Origin: Serratia entomophila
Lineage (GTDB): Bacteria > Pseudomonadota > Gammaproteobacteria > Enterobacterales > Enterobacteriaceae
Reading direction: 5' to 3'
Length of the DNA: 64,000 nucleotides
Assembly (NCBI RefSeq): GCF_021462285.1
Contig: NZ_CP082787.1
Coordinates: 3,596,001-3,660,000 of the forward strand
Shown: piece after piece, positions 49,885-58,787 of the stretch
Layout of the letters: every line of letters starts with the position of its first letter
Numbering within the stretch: position 1 is the stretch's first letter
Made by a program: the position numbers and the translations under genes
Notes under the pieces: model-generated
The model's database searches: none
Told to the model about the DNA's origin: nothing
What the model saw: only the letters and a program-made list of their open reading frames with translations

Positions 49885-50030
49885 TGGCCGTCCCCTCCAC
49901 AAACAAGTCACTCATGGTACTTTTGCTGCCTATCCAAAAGCAAGCGAACAACGGTGTTGTAAGCGCTTGGCAGGCGGTTTTTTTTATGTTTACCATGGTA
50001 ACCCCATTGAGCACGACAGGAAGCTCCATT

Positions 50031-50600
50031 TTGCCTAAGCCAGATGAACACTATCTCGTGATTACCGCGCTCGGCGCCGATCGCCCCGGTATAGTCAATA
50101 CCATCACCCGCCACGTCAGCAGTTGCGGATGCAATATCGAAGATAGCCGTCTGGCCATGCTGGGAGAAGAGTTCACCTTCATCATGCTGCTTTCCGGCAG
50201 CTGGAACGCCATCACCCTGATCGAGTCCACCCTGCCGCAGAAAGGCGCGGAGCTGGAGCTGCTGATTGTGATGAAACGCACGAACTCGCATGAGCGGCCG
50301 CCCATGCCCGCCACCGTGTGGGTGCAGGTCGAGGTGAAAGACTCGCCGCACATCATCGAACGCTTCACCGACCTGTTCGACTCCAGCCAGATGAACATCG
50401 CCGAGCTGGTGTCGCGCACTCAGCCGGCGAGCGGCGCCCTGCCGCCGCAGCTGTATATCCAGATCACCGCGCACAGCTCCGGCGATCGGGACGCATCAAA
50501 TATTGAGCAAGCCTTTCATCGCCTATGTACAGAATTGAACGCGCAAGGCAGTATTAGCGTTGTGAACTATCCACAGCATGATGATAAAGATGGAGAGTAG
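50031..50600 (+). CDS. gcvR: Glycine cleavage system regulator GcvR
   Basis: GcvR is a two-ACT-domain protein that binds GcvA and represses the glycine cleavage operon when glycine is scarce. The first ACT domain begins YLVITALGADRPGIVNTITRHVSSCGCNIEDSRLA (residues about 8-40), the second at VWVQVEVKDSPHIIERFT. The best start is TTG at 50031, with AGGAAG ten bases upstream, giving 189 residues, the family length; an ATG at 49995 lacks a ribosome site. bcp follows after two bases. Confidence 0.9.
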   Translation: MPKPDEHYLVITALGADRPGIVNTITRHVSSCGCNIEDSRLAMLGEEFTFIMLLSGSWNAITLIESTLPQKGAELELLIVMKRTNSHERPPMPATVWVQVEVKDSPHIIERFTDLFDSSQMNIAELVSRTQPASGALPPQLYIQITAHSSGDRDASNIEQAFHRLCTELNAQGSISVVNYPQHDDKDGE

Positions 50601-50602
50601 TG

Positions 50603-51067
50603 ATGAGCCCATTGAAAGCCGGTGACACAGCGCCGAAATTTAGTTTGCCTGACCAAGACGGTGAGGAAATTAATTTGGCCGACTTCCAGGGACAGCGAGT
50701 GTTGGTTTATTTTTACCCGAAGGCGATGACGCCGGGCTGCACCGTGCAAGCCTGCGGCCTGCGGGATAACATGGACGAATTGAAAAAGGCCGGCGTTGAA
50801 GTGCTGGGCATCAGCACCGATAAACCGGAGAAACTGTCGCGTTTTGCCGAGAAAGAGTTGCTCAACTTCACGCTGCTGTCTGACGAAGATCATCAGGTGG
50901 CGCAGCAGTTTGGCGTGTGGGGTGAAAAAACCTTTATGGGCAAAACCTACGACGGCATTCACCGCATCAGCTTCCTGATCGACGGCAAAGGCAAAGTTGA
51001 GAAAGTGTTCGATGATTTCAAGACCACCAATCATCACGACATCGTTCTGAGCTACCTGCAGCAGTGA
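50603..51067 (+). CDS. bcp: Thioredoxin-dependent thiol peroxidase Bcp
   Basis: Bcp is an atypical peroxiredoxin reducing H2O2 and organic peroxides. The 154-residue protein has the peroxidatic cysteine in YPKAMTPGCTVQACGLRD with the second cysteine five residues later, as in E. coli Bcp. GGAG lies nine bases before ATG 50603, two bases after the gcvR stop, so the two genes are co-transcribed. A terminator follows. Confidence 0.95.
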   Translation: MSPLKAGDTAPKFSLPDQDGEEINLADFQGQRVLVYFYPKAMTPGCTVQACGLRDNMDELKKAGVEVLGISTDKPEKLSRFAEKELLNFTLLSDEDHQVAQQFGVWGEKTFMGKTYDGIHRISFLIDGKGKVEKVFDDFKTTNHHDIVLSYLQQ

Positions 51068-51072
51068 TCCTC

Positions 51073-51104
51073 ACGAAGCGCAGCGGACGCTGCGCTTCGT
51101 TTTC
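51073..51104 (+). terminator. Terminator of gcvR-bcp
   Basis: A perfect 12-bp stem (51073-51084 with 51089-51100, loop GGAC) is followed by a short T-run, six bases after the bcp stop. Confidence 0.85.
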
Positions 51105-51112
51105 TTCCGCCG

Positions 51113-52183
51113 TCAGCTATCTTCCGCTGCTACCCAGGGTTCGTTCGGCCAGGCGTGGATCACCGCCTTCACCAGCGTCGCCAGCGGTATGGCGAAAAAC
51201 ACCCCCCAAAAGCCCCACAGCCCACCGAAAATAATCACCGATAAAATAATCACCAGCGGATGCAGGTTGACCGCTTCCGAGAACAGGATCGGCACCAGCA
51301 GGTTGCCGTCCAGCCCCTGCACCACCAGATAGGCGACGATCAGCGTCCAGAAATCGGCGCCGACGCCCCACTGGAACATCGCGACCACCACCACCGGAAT
51401 GGTGACCAGCACCGCGCCGATATAGGGGATCAGGACCGAGAAACCGACCAGCACCGCCAACAGCAGCGAATAACGCATATCCAGCACCGCGAACACCAGA
51501 TAGGTCGCCACCCCGACGATCACCATTTCCAGCACCTTGCCGCGAATGTAGTTGGTGATCTGCTGGTTCATTTCCTGCCACACCTGCCCCGCCAGCCCGC
51601 GATTGCGCGGCAGCACGCGGCGCACCGCGTTGAGCATCTGCTCTTTGTCCTTCAGCAGGAAGAACATCATCATCGGCACCAGGATCAGGTAGATAGCCAG
51701 CGTCAGCAGCCCCACCAGCGAAGCCAGCGAGAACTTCACCACCGACTCGCCCATGCCGGACAGCTTGCCGCGCAGGTTCTCGGCCATCATGTCGATGATG
51801 CCGGCGTCCACCAGCGCCGGGTAGCGCTTCGGCAGCGTTGCGGCGTAGTTGTAGAACTGATTGAGCATCCCCGGCAGATCGGTCATCAGGTTGATGCCCT
51901 GTTGCCAGGCGGTCGGCGCCACCACGAACACCAGCAGCATGGCGATGCCGGCGAACATGATCATCACCATGCTCGCCGCCCAATTGCGCGAACAGCCGAT
52001 GCGCTGCAGGCGCGCGGTCGGCCACTCCAGCAGGTAGGCCAGCACGATGGCCACCAGCAGCGGGGTCAGAATGCCGTGCAGGAAATAAAGAATGAGGAAT
52101 CCGGCCAGCAGGATAACCAGCAGTGCGATAGCCTGCGGATCGGTGAAGCGGCGGCGGTACCACTGTAATAACAACTCCAGCAT
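51113..52183 (-). CDS. perM: AI-2E-family permease PerM
   Basis: This 356-residue inner-membrane protein has about seven to eight membrane segments, beginning AIALLVILLAGFLILYFLHG, and the family segments LVGFSVLIPYIGAVLVTIPV and IFGGLWGFWGVFFAIPLATL. It corresponds to PerM (YfgO) located between bcp and bepA in E. coli. The substrate is unknown; other family members are linked to autoinducer-2 export or Na+/H+ antiport. AGGAG precedes the ATG. Confidence 0.92.
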   Translation of the reverse strand: MLELLLQWYRRRFTDPQAIALLVILLAGFLILYFLHGILTPLLVAIVLAYLLEWPTARLQRIGCSRNWAASMVMIMFAGIAMLLVFVVAPTAWQQGINLMTDLPGMLNQFYNYAATLPKRYPALVDAGIIDMMAENLRGKLSGMGESVVKFSLASLVGLLTLAIYLILVPMMMFFLLKDKEQMLNAVRRVLPRNRGLAGQVWQEMNQQITNYIRGKVLEMVIVGVATYLVFAVLDMRYSLLLAVLVGFSVLIPYIGAVLVTIPVVVVAMFQWGVGADFWTLIVAYLVVQGLDGNLLVPILFSEAVNLHPLVIILSVIIFGGLWGFWGVFFAIPLATLVKAVIHAWPNEPWVAAEDS

Positions 52184-52394
52184 CAGAGCGTGCTCCTAGA
52201 GGTTTGACTGGCGGGCATGGCGGTTCCTGTGAGGGGGAATGTTTAATGGCTAACGACACCCTTTAACAATAGGTGTTCAAACCCATTCTTGTACCATGCC
52301 GGCCATTTGCCATCCAGCATTGTCAGCGCGGGTGCCGGGGAGAGAAAGCCGTCGATTTGCGTGTGCGGCCGAGGGAAATACCGGGTGGGATGGA

Positions 52395-52430
52395 AAAGCC
52401 GACGCCGCTGAATATCAGCGCCGGCGTTTG
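52395..52430 (-). terminator. Probable terminator of the B3/B4-domain gene
   Basis: On the minus strand ACGCCGGCGCTGA pairs with TCAGCGGCGT (bulged stem, loop TAT), followed by CGGCTTTTCC. It lies a few bases after the stop. The rest of 52184-52394 shows nothing recognisable. Confidence 0.5.
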
Positions 52431-52432
52431 GG

Positions 52433-53137
52433 TTATTTCCCCTCGGCGAGGTCGAAACCAATCAGTTTTTTGTCGATGGCGGCGCCGGGCATCATCAGCC
52501 GCAGGCCGTCAATCAACTCGTCGCCCGCCGCATGCAACGCGTCCAGCGGCATGGCCGGCAGGCTCTCCAGAATAAACCACATCCGGCTCGCTTCGGCGCT
52601 CAGCCGGGTTCGGACGCCCTGCCGCCAGTTCCAGCGGCGGCAGGTCACCCCCAGATCATCGCGCCAGATCACCTCGCCCGGCTCCGGCGATTCGTGGGCT
52701 GTCTCCCCCTCTTTCACCGTGTCGAACAACTCTGTCCCTTCGGCGATCAGCAATCTGGGTTCACCCACGTAAGCCGCGATATTTTCGCCGCCGACCGGCA
52801 CCGCATAGCGAATGCTGACCGCGTTGTACAGATCGACCACCGGATCGATGCTGGGCATATCGCCGTCGCGCAGTACGCGTTTGCGCAGGGCTTCGGCGGA
52901 ACAGGGCGTGCGCTTGGGCTTGGCGCCAAAGCTTTTGAACGCCTCGGCCCAGGCCGCCAGATGCGCCTCGGCCCAGGGCGCATCCTCGCCGCTGACGGCG
53001 CGGCAGGCGCGCGCCAGCGCTGCGGCGGCAACGCCGGGATCCACGATCGGTGCGGCCTCGACCGTGATGCTCAACGCCCGGAATCCGGGGGCCAGTGCGG
53101 CGATAGCGGGATCGATTGACGGAACAACTGAAAGCAT
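52433..53137 (-). CDS. Freestanding B3/B4 (tRNA-editing-like) domain protein
   Basis: This 234-residue soluble protein resembles the B3/B4 domain of phenylalanyl-tRNA synthetase beta, which edits mischarged tRNA: SIDPVVDLYNAVSIRYAVPVGGEN is the characteristic core, with GEVIWRDDLGVTCRRWNWRQ following. Freestanding versions may hydrolyse mischarged tRNA or bind amino acids; activity here is unproven. It lies near an acetyltransferase gene, a LysE/RhtB exporter gene and an Lrp-type regulator gene, an amino-acid-related neighbourhood. Confidence 0.8.
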   Translation of the reverse strand: MLSVVPSIDPAIAALAPGFRALSITVEAAPIVDPGVAAAALARACRAVSGEDAPWAEAHLAAWAEAFKSFGAKPKRTPCSAEALRKRVLRDGDMPSIDPVVDLYNAVSIRYAVPVGGENIAAYVGEPRLLIAEGTELFDTVKEGETAHESPEPGEVIWRDDLGVTCRRWNWRQGVRTRLSAEASRMWFILESLPAMPLDALHAAGDELIDGLRLMMPGAAIDKKLIGFDLAEGK

Positions 53138-53270
53138 CGGATTATCCTGTAACGATGAGTTTATCTCACACTAATAACCGATGAAGAAGAAAGTCAACAG
53201 ATTGGCTGCAGTGCAGAACCTAACGCAGGAATAGCCGCCCTTATCACCCACCCTCACCGACAAGGCAAAA

Positions 53271-53735
53271 ATGATGACATCTCTCCCCATGCACTGGCGC
53301 CAGGCCGATTACCTGATCAGCACCGATGTTGCACGTCTCGATATTGACGCCATACATGCCTACCTCACCCGCTCCTCCTGGGCCGAAGGCATCGATAAAG
53401 ACACCGTGCGGCTCTCCATCGCCAACAGCCTGTGTTTTGGCCTGTTCGACGGCGAACGGCAGATTGGCTTTGCCCGCCTGGTGACGGACTACGCCACCTT
53501 CGGCTACCTGTGCGATGTCTACGTGCTGGAGGAACATCAAGGGAACGGGCTGGGGCTGTGGCTGGCGGAGTGCTGCCAGGCGCATCCGCTGATGGCGCGG
53601 CTGCGCAGAATCATGCTGGTCACCTCTACCGCCCCCTGGCTGTATGAAAAGGTGGGATACACCGCGTTGAATCGCGAGGACTTTGTCTGGCAGATAGCCC
53701 GGCCGGACATTTACCGCCGCAGCCAAACCGAATGA
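53271..53735 (+). CDS. GNAT-family N-acetyltransferase
   Basis: This 154-residue protein has the GNAT core: FARLVTDYATFGYLCDVYVLEEHQGNGLGLWLAE (motif A with the Q/RxxG loop) and LYEKVGYTALNRED. AAGG lies eight bases before ATG 53271. It is convergent with the LysE/RhtB exporter gene. Substrate unknown. Confidence 0.85.
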   Translation: MMTSLPMHWRQADYLISTDVARLDIDAIHAYLTRSSWAEGIDKDTVRLSIANSLCFGLFDGERQIGFARLVTDYATFGYLCDVYVLEEHQGNGLGLWLAECCQAHPLMARLRRIMLVTSTAPWLYEKVGYTALNREDFVWQIARPDIYRRSQTE

Positions 53736-53752
53736 GCTCACCCTATCGCCGC

Positions 53753-54370
53753 TTATTTAAGCGCCTGCCCGGCGAGCAGGCCAATCGCGATGATCACCAT
53801 CGCCGCGCCGGAAAGGCGGCTGACCCGGCGAGCGGCCTGCGGCCGCGTCTGCAACACCGATTGCGAGCCGTAGCCCACCAGCAAATAAACCAGCCCGCAG
53901 CTGACCAGATGCAACAACCCCAGCGCCAGGATCTGCAGCGGGATCGGCCATGCGGCGTGGGGATCGGTAAACTGCGGCAATAAGGCCAAAAACAGCAGAA
54001 ACACCTTGGGGTTCATGCCGCTGACGCAAACGCCCTTGCCGGCCCAGCGCATCCAGGAGCCGGAGCTCTGCCGCTCGCCGGCGTCCGGCACCGGCGGATG
54101 CCGCAGCATGTTGGCGCCGATCCACAGCAGATAAGCCGCGCCGACGACGGTGAGCACGGTGAGGGTCAGCGGGCTGCCGGCAACCAGCGCGCCTACGCCT
54201 GCGGCCACGATCGCGATCGCCAGCAGGTGCCCGAACAGCAGCCCCGCCACGGCGGGTACCACCACCCGGCCGCGAATGCCCGCAGAGATCACGTAGGCCC
54301 AGTCCACGCCGGGCGTAATGATAAACAAGATCGATACCGCCCAAAACGCGGCGAAAATAGCCGGCGTCAT
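53753..54370 (-). CDS. LysE/RhtB-family amino acid exporter
   Basis: This 205-residue inner-membrane protein has about six hydrophobic segments. The N-terminal SILFIITPGVDWAYVISAGIRG and central VSGMNPKVFLLFLALLPQF are the hallmarks of LysE/RhtB exporters. It is divergent from an Lrp/AsnC regulator gene, a common pairing in which the regulator senses the exported amino acid. Start 54370 has GGGGAG upstream. The amino acid exported is not predictable. Confidence 0.88.
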   Translation of the reverse strand: MTPAIFAAFWAVSILFIITPGVDWAYVISAGIRGRVVVPAVAGLLFGHLLAIAIVAAGVGALVAGSPLTLTVLTVVGAAYLLWIGANMLRHPPVPDAGERQSSGSWMRWAGKGVCVSGMNPKVFLLFLALLPQFTDPHAAWPIPLQILALGLLHLVSCGLVYLLVGYGSQSVLQTRPQAARRVSRLSGAAMVIIAIGLLAGQALK

Positions 54371-54544
54371 GGCTGCTCGCTCCCCTGCCAACGCCGCGGC
54401 GTCATTGGTTTTTTCATTCGACTTTCCTCATTGGGGCCGCGTCAAAAGCGCGCCGCTTAATTATTGGAAAGAATATCTGTGCGACGTTAAAATGTGTTGC
54501 CAATTACTTGCCGTAACGTCGCCAATTTGGGGAAATTATTCTAA

Positions 54545-55006
54545 ATGGACAGGATAGATCGCAAAATTCTTGCTGAACTGCAGGCCGATGGGCGCCTGTC
54601 GGTGACGGAGCTGGCCGAACGGATAGGGCTCAGCGTTTCACCCTGCCATCGCCGGGTGCGCGCACTGGAGGGGTCGGGCGTGATCAGGGGCTACCGCGCT
54701 CAGCTGGATCCCGGCAGCCTGGGCTTTAATTTTTCCGCGCTGGTTTTCGTCACCATGCGGGAAGGCGATCGCCACGCCGTGGCCGCCTTTGAAGACGCCA
54801 TGGTGGATATTCCCCAGGTGGTGCAGGCGCAAAGGCTGTTCGGCGATCCCGATTATCTGCTGCACGTCATCGCGCGCGATCTGCCCGCTTTCCAGCAGCT
54901 GTATGACGAGAAGCTTTCCGCCCTGCCCGGCGTTCAGCGCCTCAGCTCCACGCTGGTAATGAAAACCGTGGTGCCGGAGCGCTCCTTTTTGCCGCTGGGG
55001 AAATGA
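54545..55006 (+). CDS. Lrp/AsnC-family transcriptional regulator
   Basis: This 153-residue protein has an N-terminal HTH (DRIDRKILAELQADGRLSVTELAERIGLS, residues 2-30) and a C-terminal RAM ligand-binding domain (about 65-145, with VTMREGDRHAVAAFE). It probably controls the divergent LysE/RhtB exporter gene through the 174-base region between them; no operator could be identified. A clear terminator follows. Confidence 0.9.
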   Translation: MDRIDRKILAELQADGRLSVTELAERIGLSVSPCHRRVRALEGSGVIRGYRAQLDPGSLGFNFSALVFVTMREGDRHAVAAFEDAMVDIPQVVQAQRLFGDPDYLLHVIARDLPAFQQLYDEKLSALPGVQRLSSTLVMKTVVPERSFLPLGK

Positions 55007-55007
55007 C

Positions 55008-55034
55008 AACGGGAGCTTCTGCGCTCCCGTTTTA
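55008..55034 (+). terminator. Terminator of the Lrp-type gene
   Basis: AACGGGAGC-TTCTGC-GCTCCCGTT is followed by TTAT, two bases after the stop codon. The opposite strand lacks a T-run. Confidence 0.8.
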
Positions 55035-55038
55035 TCGC

Positions 55039-56247
55039 TTAAGGCACAATCACGAAATCCGGATTGGCGATGGCGAACAAGGCATCGCGATCCGCCGCCG
55101 GCGGATAGATCCACTGGGTGTTGATTTCCTGTTTGATCTTTTTGCCTTCCTGCCGCGTGAAGCGCACCTGACGTTGCCACCCTTCGGTATAGAGCGCGCC
55201 CCAGGGGCCGAGATCCAGACAGGTCACATACTTCGGCTGGCTGTAAGGGTGCACCGGCAGGCCCACCAGCTCCGCCGCGGCATTGTGGCCGGCAACGCGC
55301 CCCAGGCTCATCGCGTGCTGGCAGGACATGACGTTATGGTTGCCCGCGTCGTCGGTCGCCGCCTTCACCGTATCCCCGGTGACGAACACCCCAGTCACCG
55401 CCGGGGCGCGCAGGAACGCGTCGCCGATGATGCGCCCGGAACCGTCGCGTTCGCCGGGGATCTGCGCCGTCAGCGGGTTTGCCCGCATGCCTGCCGCCAG
55501 GATCACCGTGTTGGCGGCGATGCGTTCGCCGTTCGACAGCGTAACGCCGTCGGCGTCGATGGCGGCAACGCGCAGCCCGGCCCGCGACTCAACGCCGCAT
55601 TCTTCCAGCGCCTGGCGGATCACCACCGCGGGTTCAGCCCCCATCCCGGCGCCCACTTCCGCCGCCGTATCGACAATCACCACCCGCACATCGGCCTCTG
55701 CACCCAGCGCGGCGCGCAGGCGGTCGGGCATTTCAGTGGCGCTTTCCAGCCCGGTCAGGCCGCCGCCAACCACCACGGCGGTGTTGCGCGCCGCGCTGTG
55801 CGGCTTATCGGCCAGCGCCTTCAGATGGGCGTCCAGCCGCTGCGCGCTTTCCAGCGTATCGACGTTGAAACCGTATTCGGCAAAGCCGGGCACCGCAGGC
55901 ACGAACAGCTGGCTGCCGGTCGCCAGCACAAAGCGATCGTAAGCCAAAGTCACGCTTTTGCCGCCCGCCTGCGCCACCGTCAGGGTGCTCTTTTCGGTGT
56001 CTATCCGCTCAACCAAACCGGCCAGGTGCTGCACGCCGACGGCGGCGAGCTGGGATGAAATGTCCGGATTCATGTTGTCCAGCACCGCCTCATACAAACG
56101 CGGGCGAATGGTGACGTTCGGCGTCGGCGACACCATGATCACTTCGATCTCCCCGGTTTTGCCGGCGAGAGAGATAGCGCGCATGGCGGATACTGCGGCC
56201 CAAAAACCGGCGAAACCAGAACCGGCGATCACGATTTTCTGCGTCAT
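55039..56247 (-). CDS. FAD-dependent NAD(P)H oxidoreductase (NDH-2-like)
   Basis: This 402-residue flavoprotein of the pyridine nucleotide-disulfide oxidoreductase fold has an N-terminal FAD motif (VIAGSGFAGFWAA), an NAD(P)H motif in the middle (VVVGGGLTGLESATEM) and a second FAD motif (VTGVFVTGDTV). It resembles type II NADH dehydrogenases of actinobacterial type more than E. coli Ndh. AAGGAG precedes ATG 56247. It lies 162 bases downstream of an Rrf2 regulator gene in the same direction, so redox or iron control is likely. The electron acceptor, perhaps quinone, is unknown. Confidence 0.85.
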   Translation of the reverse strand: MTQKIVIAGSGFAGFWAAVSAMRAISLAGKTGEIEVIMVSPTPNVTIRPRLYEAVLDNMNPDISSQLAAVGVQHLAGLVERIDTEKSTLTVAQAGGKSVTLAYDRFVLATGSQLFVPAVPGFAEYGFNVDTLESAQRLDAHLKALADKPHSAARNTAVVVGGGLTGLESATEMPDRLRAALGAEADVRVVIVDTAAEVGAGMGAEPAVVIRQALEECGVESRAGLRVAAIDADGVTLSNGERIAANTVILAAGMRANPLTAQIPGERDGSGRIIGDAFLRAPAVTGVFVTGDTVKAATDDAGNHNVMSCQHAMSLGRVAGHNAAAELVGLPVHPYSQPKYVTCLDLGPWGALYTEGWQRQVRFTRQEGKKIKQEINTQWIYPPAADRDALFAIANPDFVIVP

Positions 56248-56409
56248 TGGATAACTCCTTAATACCAGATTAATCGGGCCATCGGGCGGCCCGTGACAGT
56301 TTCCGGACGAACGATCCCGCTCCGCCGCCCGTTGACCAGGCGCAGAGGAACCCCCGCCCATTCCGGAGAGGCGGGAAAATACGAAATAAGAGGAATTACC
56401 GCGGCGCGA

Positions 56410-56949
56410 TTAGCTCTTGGCGCGCGCCGGCTTGCCGCTGCGGGTGGTGCGTTCCGCCAGCCGTTCATCCATCCAGATATTGACCTCGCCGAAGAAGCCC
56501 TGCGGCGCTTTGCGGCCGAAGCGCGCAGCGACGGCCCCCAGGGTTTGCGCCGCCAGGGCGTCGCGCATCGCCTTCTCCGCCTGCAGCATCACCGCATGGA
56601 TCGCACACTTGCCCGATATCGCCCAGTCGGGCGGCGAATCGTCGAACACCGCGCAGCGGCCGCGCACTTCCTGGCAGTCGAACAGCGGTTTGTGCCCTTC
56701 AATGGCGTCGATGACCTCAAGGAAACTGATCTCATCCGCCGGGCGCGCCAGCCGGTAACCGCCGCGCACCCCTTCGCTGGCGGTGACTATCCCGGCCTTT
56801 TCCAGCTTGGGAAAGATCTTGGCCAGGAAGCTCGGCGAGATGCCCTGCAGCTCTGCCAGTTCGCGGCTGCTGAGGGCGCGCGGGTTGTCGCCGACCAGCC
56901 AAAGCAAACAGTGGATGCCATATTCAACGCTGGTTGTGATAAACGCCAT
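56410..56949 (-). CDS. Rrf2-family Fe-S transcriptional regulator
   Basis: This 179-residue protein has an N-terminal winged helix (YGIHCLLWL, LSSRELAELQGISPSFLAKIFPKLEKAGIV) with the wing SEGVRGGYRLAR, and three cysteines in the cluster loop (Cys92, Cys99, Cys115), as in IscR/NsrR-type proteins that bind an iron-sulfur cluster. It has an extended C-terminus. A 6-3-6 palindrome overlaps its -10, indicating autoregulation. It sits beside iron-sulfur and redox functions only by inference; it is not iscR itself, whose locus is elsewhere. Confidence 0.88.
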   Translation of the reverse strand: MAFITTSVEYGIHCLLWLVGDNPRALSSRELAELQGISPSFLAKIFPKLEKAGIVTASEGVRGGYRLARPADEISFLEVIDAIEGHKPLFDCQEVRGRCAVFDDSPPDWAISGKCAIHAVMLQAEKAMRDALAAQTLGAVAARFGRKAPQGFFGEVNIWMDERLAERTTRSGKPARAKS

Positions 56950-56984
56950 AGTCAGTTTTGGGTGTCATGTTGTCTTCAATAACA

Positions 56985-57016
56985 CAGACTATATTAGTCT
57001 CCGTTTACGTTGTCAA
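56985..57016 (-). promoter_or_regulatory. Promoter and IscR-like operator of the Rrf2 gene
   Basis: On the minus strand, -35 TTGACA (57011-57016), an exact 17-base spacer and -10 TATAGT (56987-56992) form a near-consensus promoter. The palindrome AGACTA-TAT-TAGTCT (56985-56999) covers the -10 and contains GACTA-N3-TAGTC, the core of IscR type 1 sites (GACTR-WWW-YAGTC). Confidence 0.8.
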
Positions 57017-57076
57017 TAAAACGAAGACAAACTTTGTCCGTGTTATTTTAACACAACAAACAGGAGGGATTCAGAA

Positions 57077-57190
57077 ATGAAAAATAAAACATTTTTGCCC
57101 GATTCTCCCCTGGAGGAAGTTTCATTGCGGCCTGCGGCTGACTATGATGTGATCTGTTGCCAGCGCGCCGCGGTGCGGGCAATTGTGTGA
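57077..57190 (+). CDS. Possible small protein (37 residues), unrecognised
   Basis: The frame begins ATG at 57077 after GGAGGG at the right distance and encodes a 37-residue peptide ending CCQRAAVRAIV. It is divergent from the Rrf2 gene, and a perfect palindrome GTGTTA-TTT-TAACAC (57040-57054) lies between. No homologue is known to me. Strong initiation signals are the only support. Confidence 0.35.
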   Translation: MKNKTFLPDSPLEEVSLRPAADYDVICCQRAAVRAIV

Positions 57191-57297
57191 GCCAACGCAC
57201 TTTCGCGCGGTTTGCACCACTGAGCCCGGCGCAAAAGAAGAACTCTTGTCTGATGCTGACGTCTTAAGAGATGACTATTTAAGGGAAACGCCTGACT

Positions 57298-58767
57298 ATG
57301 ACCATCCGGTTGACCAAAACAGCGATAGCGCTACTGTTGCTCGGCACGCTTAACGCCACCGCACTGGCCCCGGCGCTGGCGGAAAGCCAGGATCAGCTGC
57401 CGGATATCGGCACTTCGGCCGGCGGCACGCTGAGCATCGGTCAGGAGCTGGCGATGGGCGACTTCTATGTGCGCCAGCTGCGCGCCAGCGCCCCTTTAAT
57501 CAACGATCCGCTGCTGACCCAATACATCAACCAACTGGGCAACCGGCTGGTGGCGAGCGCCTACTCGGTACGCACGCCGTTCCACTTCTACCTGGTGCGC
57601 AACGACGAGATCAACGCCTTCGCCTTCTTCGGCGGCAACGTAGTGCTGCACTCTGCGCTGTTCCGCGTCAGCGATAACGAAAGCCAGCTGGCTTCGGTGC
57701 TGGCGCACGAAATTTCGCACGTTACCCAGCGCCATCTGGCGCGCGCGATGGAAGACCAGCAGCGCAACGCGCCCCTCACCTGGGTGGGCGCACTCGGCTC
57801 CATTCTGCTGGCGATGGCTAACCCGACCATGGGGATGGCGGCGCTGAGCGGTACCCTGGCCGGCACCCAGCAGGGCATGATCAGCTTTACCCAATCGAAT
57901 GAACAGGAAGCGGACCGCATCGGTATTCAGGTGCTGCAGCGCGCGGGTTTCGATCCTGAGGCGATGCCCGATTTCCTGCAGAAGCTCTCGGATCAGTCGC
58001 GCTACGCCTCCAAACCGCCGGAAATGCTGCTGACCCACCCCTTGCCGGACAGCCGCCTTTCCGATGCGCGCAACCGCGCCAACCAAATGCCGAAGCATAT
58101 CGTGCAGTCATCGCAGGATTACCTGATGGCCAAGGTGCGCTCGCTGGGCATGTACAGCTCAGAAGGTTACGGGCTGACGGAAGAGCTGCTCAATACCTAC
58201 GGCAAAGGTAACGTACGTGAACAGGCGGCCGCCAAATATGGCCGCGCCATTCTGTTTTATGAAGCGAAAAAGTACGACGACGCGCGCAATATCATCCAAC
58301 CGCTGCTGGCGCAGGATCCGAAAAACGTCTGGCTGCTGGACCTGATGACCGATATCGATCTCGGCCAGAAGCGCGCGCCGCAGGCCATTGCCCGCCTGCA
58401 GGCCGCCAACGCCGCCCAAAGCAATAACAGCGTGCTGCAGCTCAACCTGGCCAACGCCTACGTTGAAGGCAACCAGCCGGCCCAGGCGTCGAAAATTCTC
58501 AACCGCTATACCTTCGCCCACCCGGACGACCCGAACGGCTGGGATCTGCTGGCGCAGGCCAGCGCCGCCCAAGGGCTGCGCGACGAAGAACTCTCCGCCC
58601 GCGCCGAGAGCCTGGCGCTGACCGGCAATCTCGATCAGGCCATCGGCCTGCTCAGCAACGCCAGTTCGCTGCAGAAACTCGGCAGCCTGAAACAGGCGCG
58701 CTACGATGCGCGCATCGACCAGCTGCGCCAGCTGCAACAGCGCTTCCGCCAGTACCAGCGCAGCTGA
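57298..58767 (+). CDS. bepA: Periplasmic metalloprotease/chaperone BepA
   Basis: BepA (YfgC) assists LptD maturation and degrades misassembled BAM substrates. The 489-residue precursor has a signal peptide ([18 protein letters not shown]), an M48 domain with zinc motif HEISH (His137, Glu138, His141) and the third ligand in [10 protein letters not shown], and a C-terminal TPR array (about residues 310-485). It is periplasmic and peripherally membrane-associated. yfgD follows after 20 bases. Confidence 0.95.
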   Translation: MTIRLTKTAIALLLLGTLNATALAPALAESQDQLPDIGTSAGGTLSIGQELAMGDFYVRQLRASAPLINDPLLTQYINQLGNRLVASAYSVRTPFHFYLVRNDEINAFAFFGGNVVLHSALFRVSDNESQLASVLAHEISHVTQRHLARAMEDQQRNAPLTWVGALGSILLAMANPTMGMAALSGTLAGTQQGMISFTQSNEQEADRIGIQVLQRAGFDPEAMPDFLQKLSDQSRYASKPPEMLLTHPLPDSRLSDARNRANQMPKHIVQSSQDYLMAKVRSLGMYSSEGYGLTEELLNTYGKGNVREQAAAKYGRAILFYEAKKYDDARNIIQPLLAQDPKNVWLLDLMTDIDLGQKRAPQAIARLQAANAAQSNNSVLQLNLANAYVEGNQPAQASKILNRYTFAHPDDPNGWDLLAQASAAQGLRDEELSARAESLALTGNLDQAIGLLSNASSLQKLGSLKQARYDARIDQLRQLQQRFRQYQRS

Positions 58768-58787
58768 TTTAACAAGGAATGAACGCC

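Noticed and set aside
51260..52168. 302-codon plus-strand frame opposite perM
   Set aside because: His/Gln/Arg-rich antisense shadow of membrane-protein codons.
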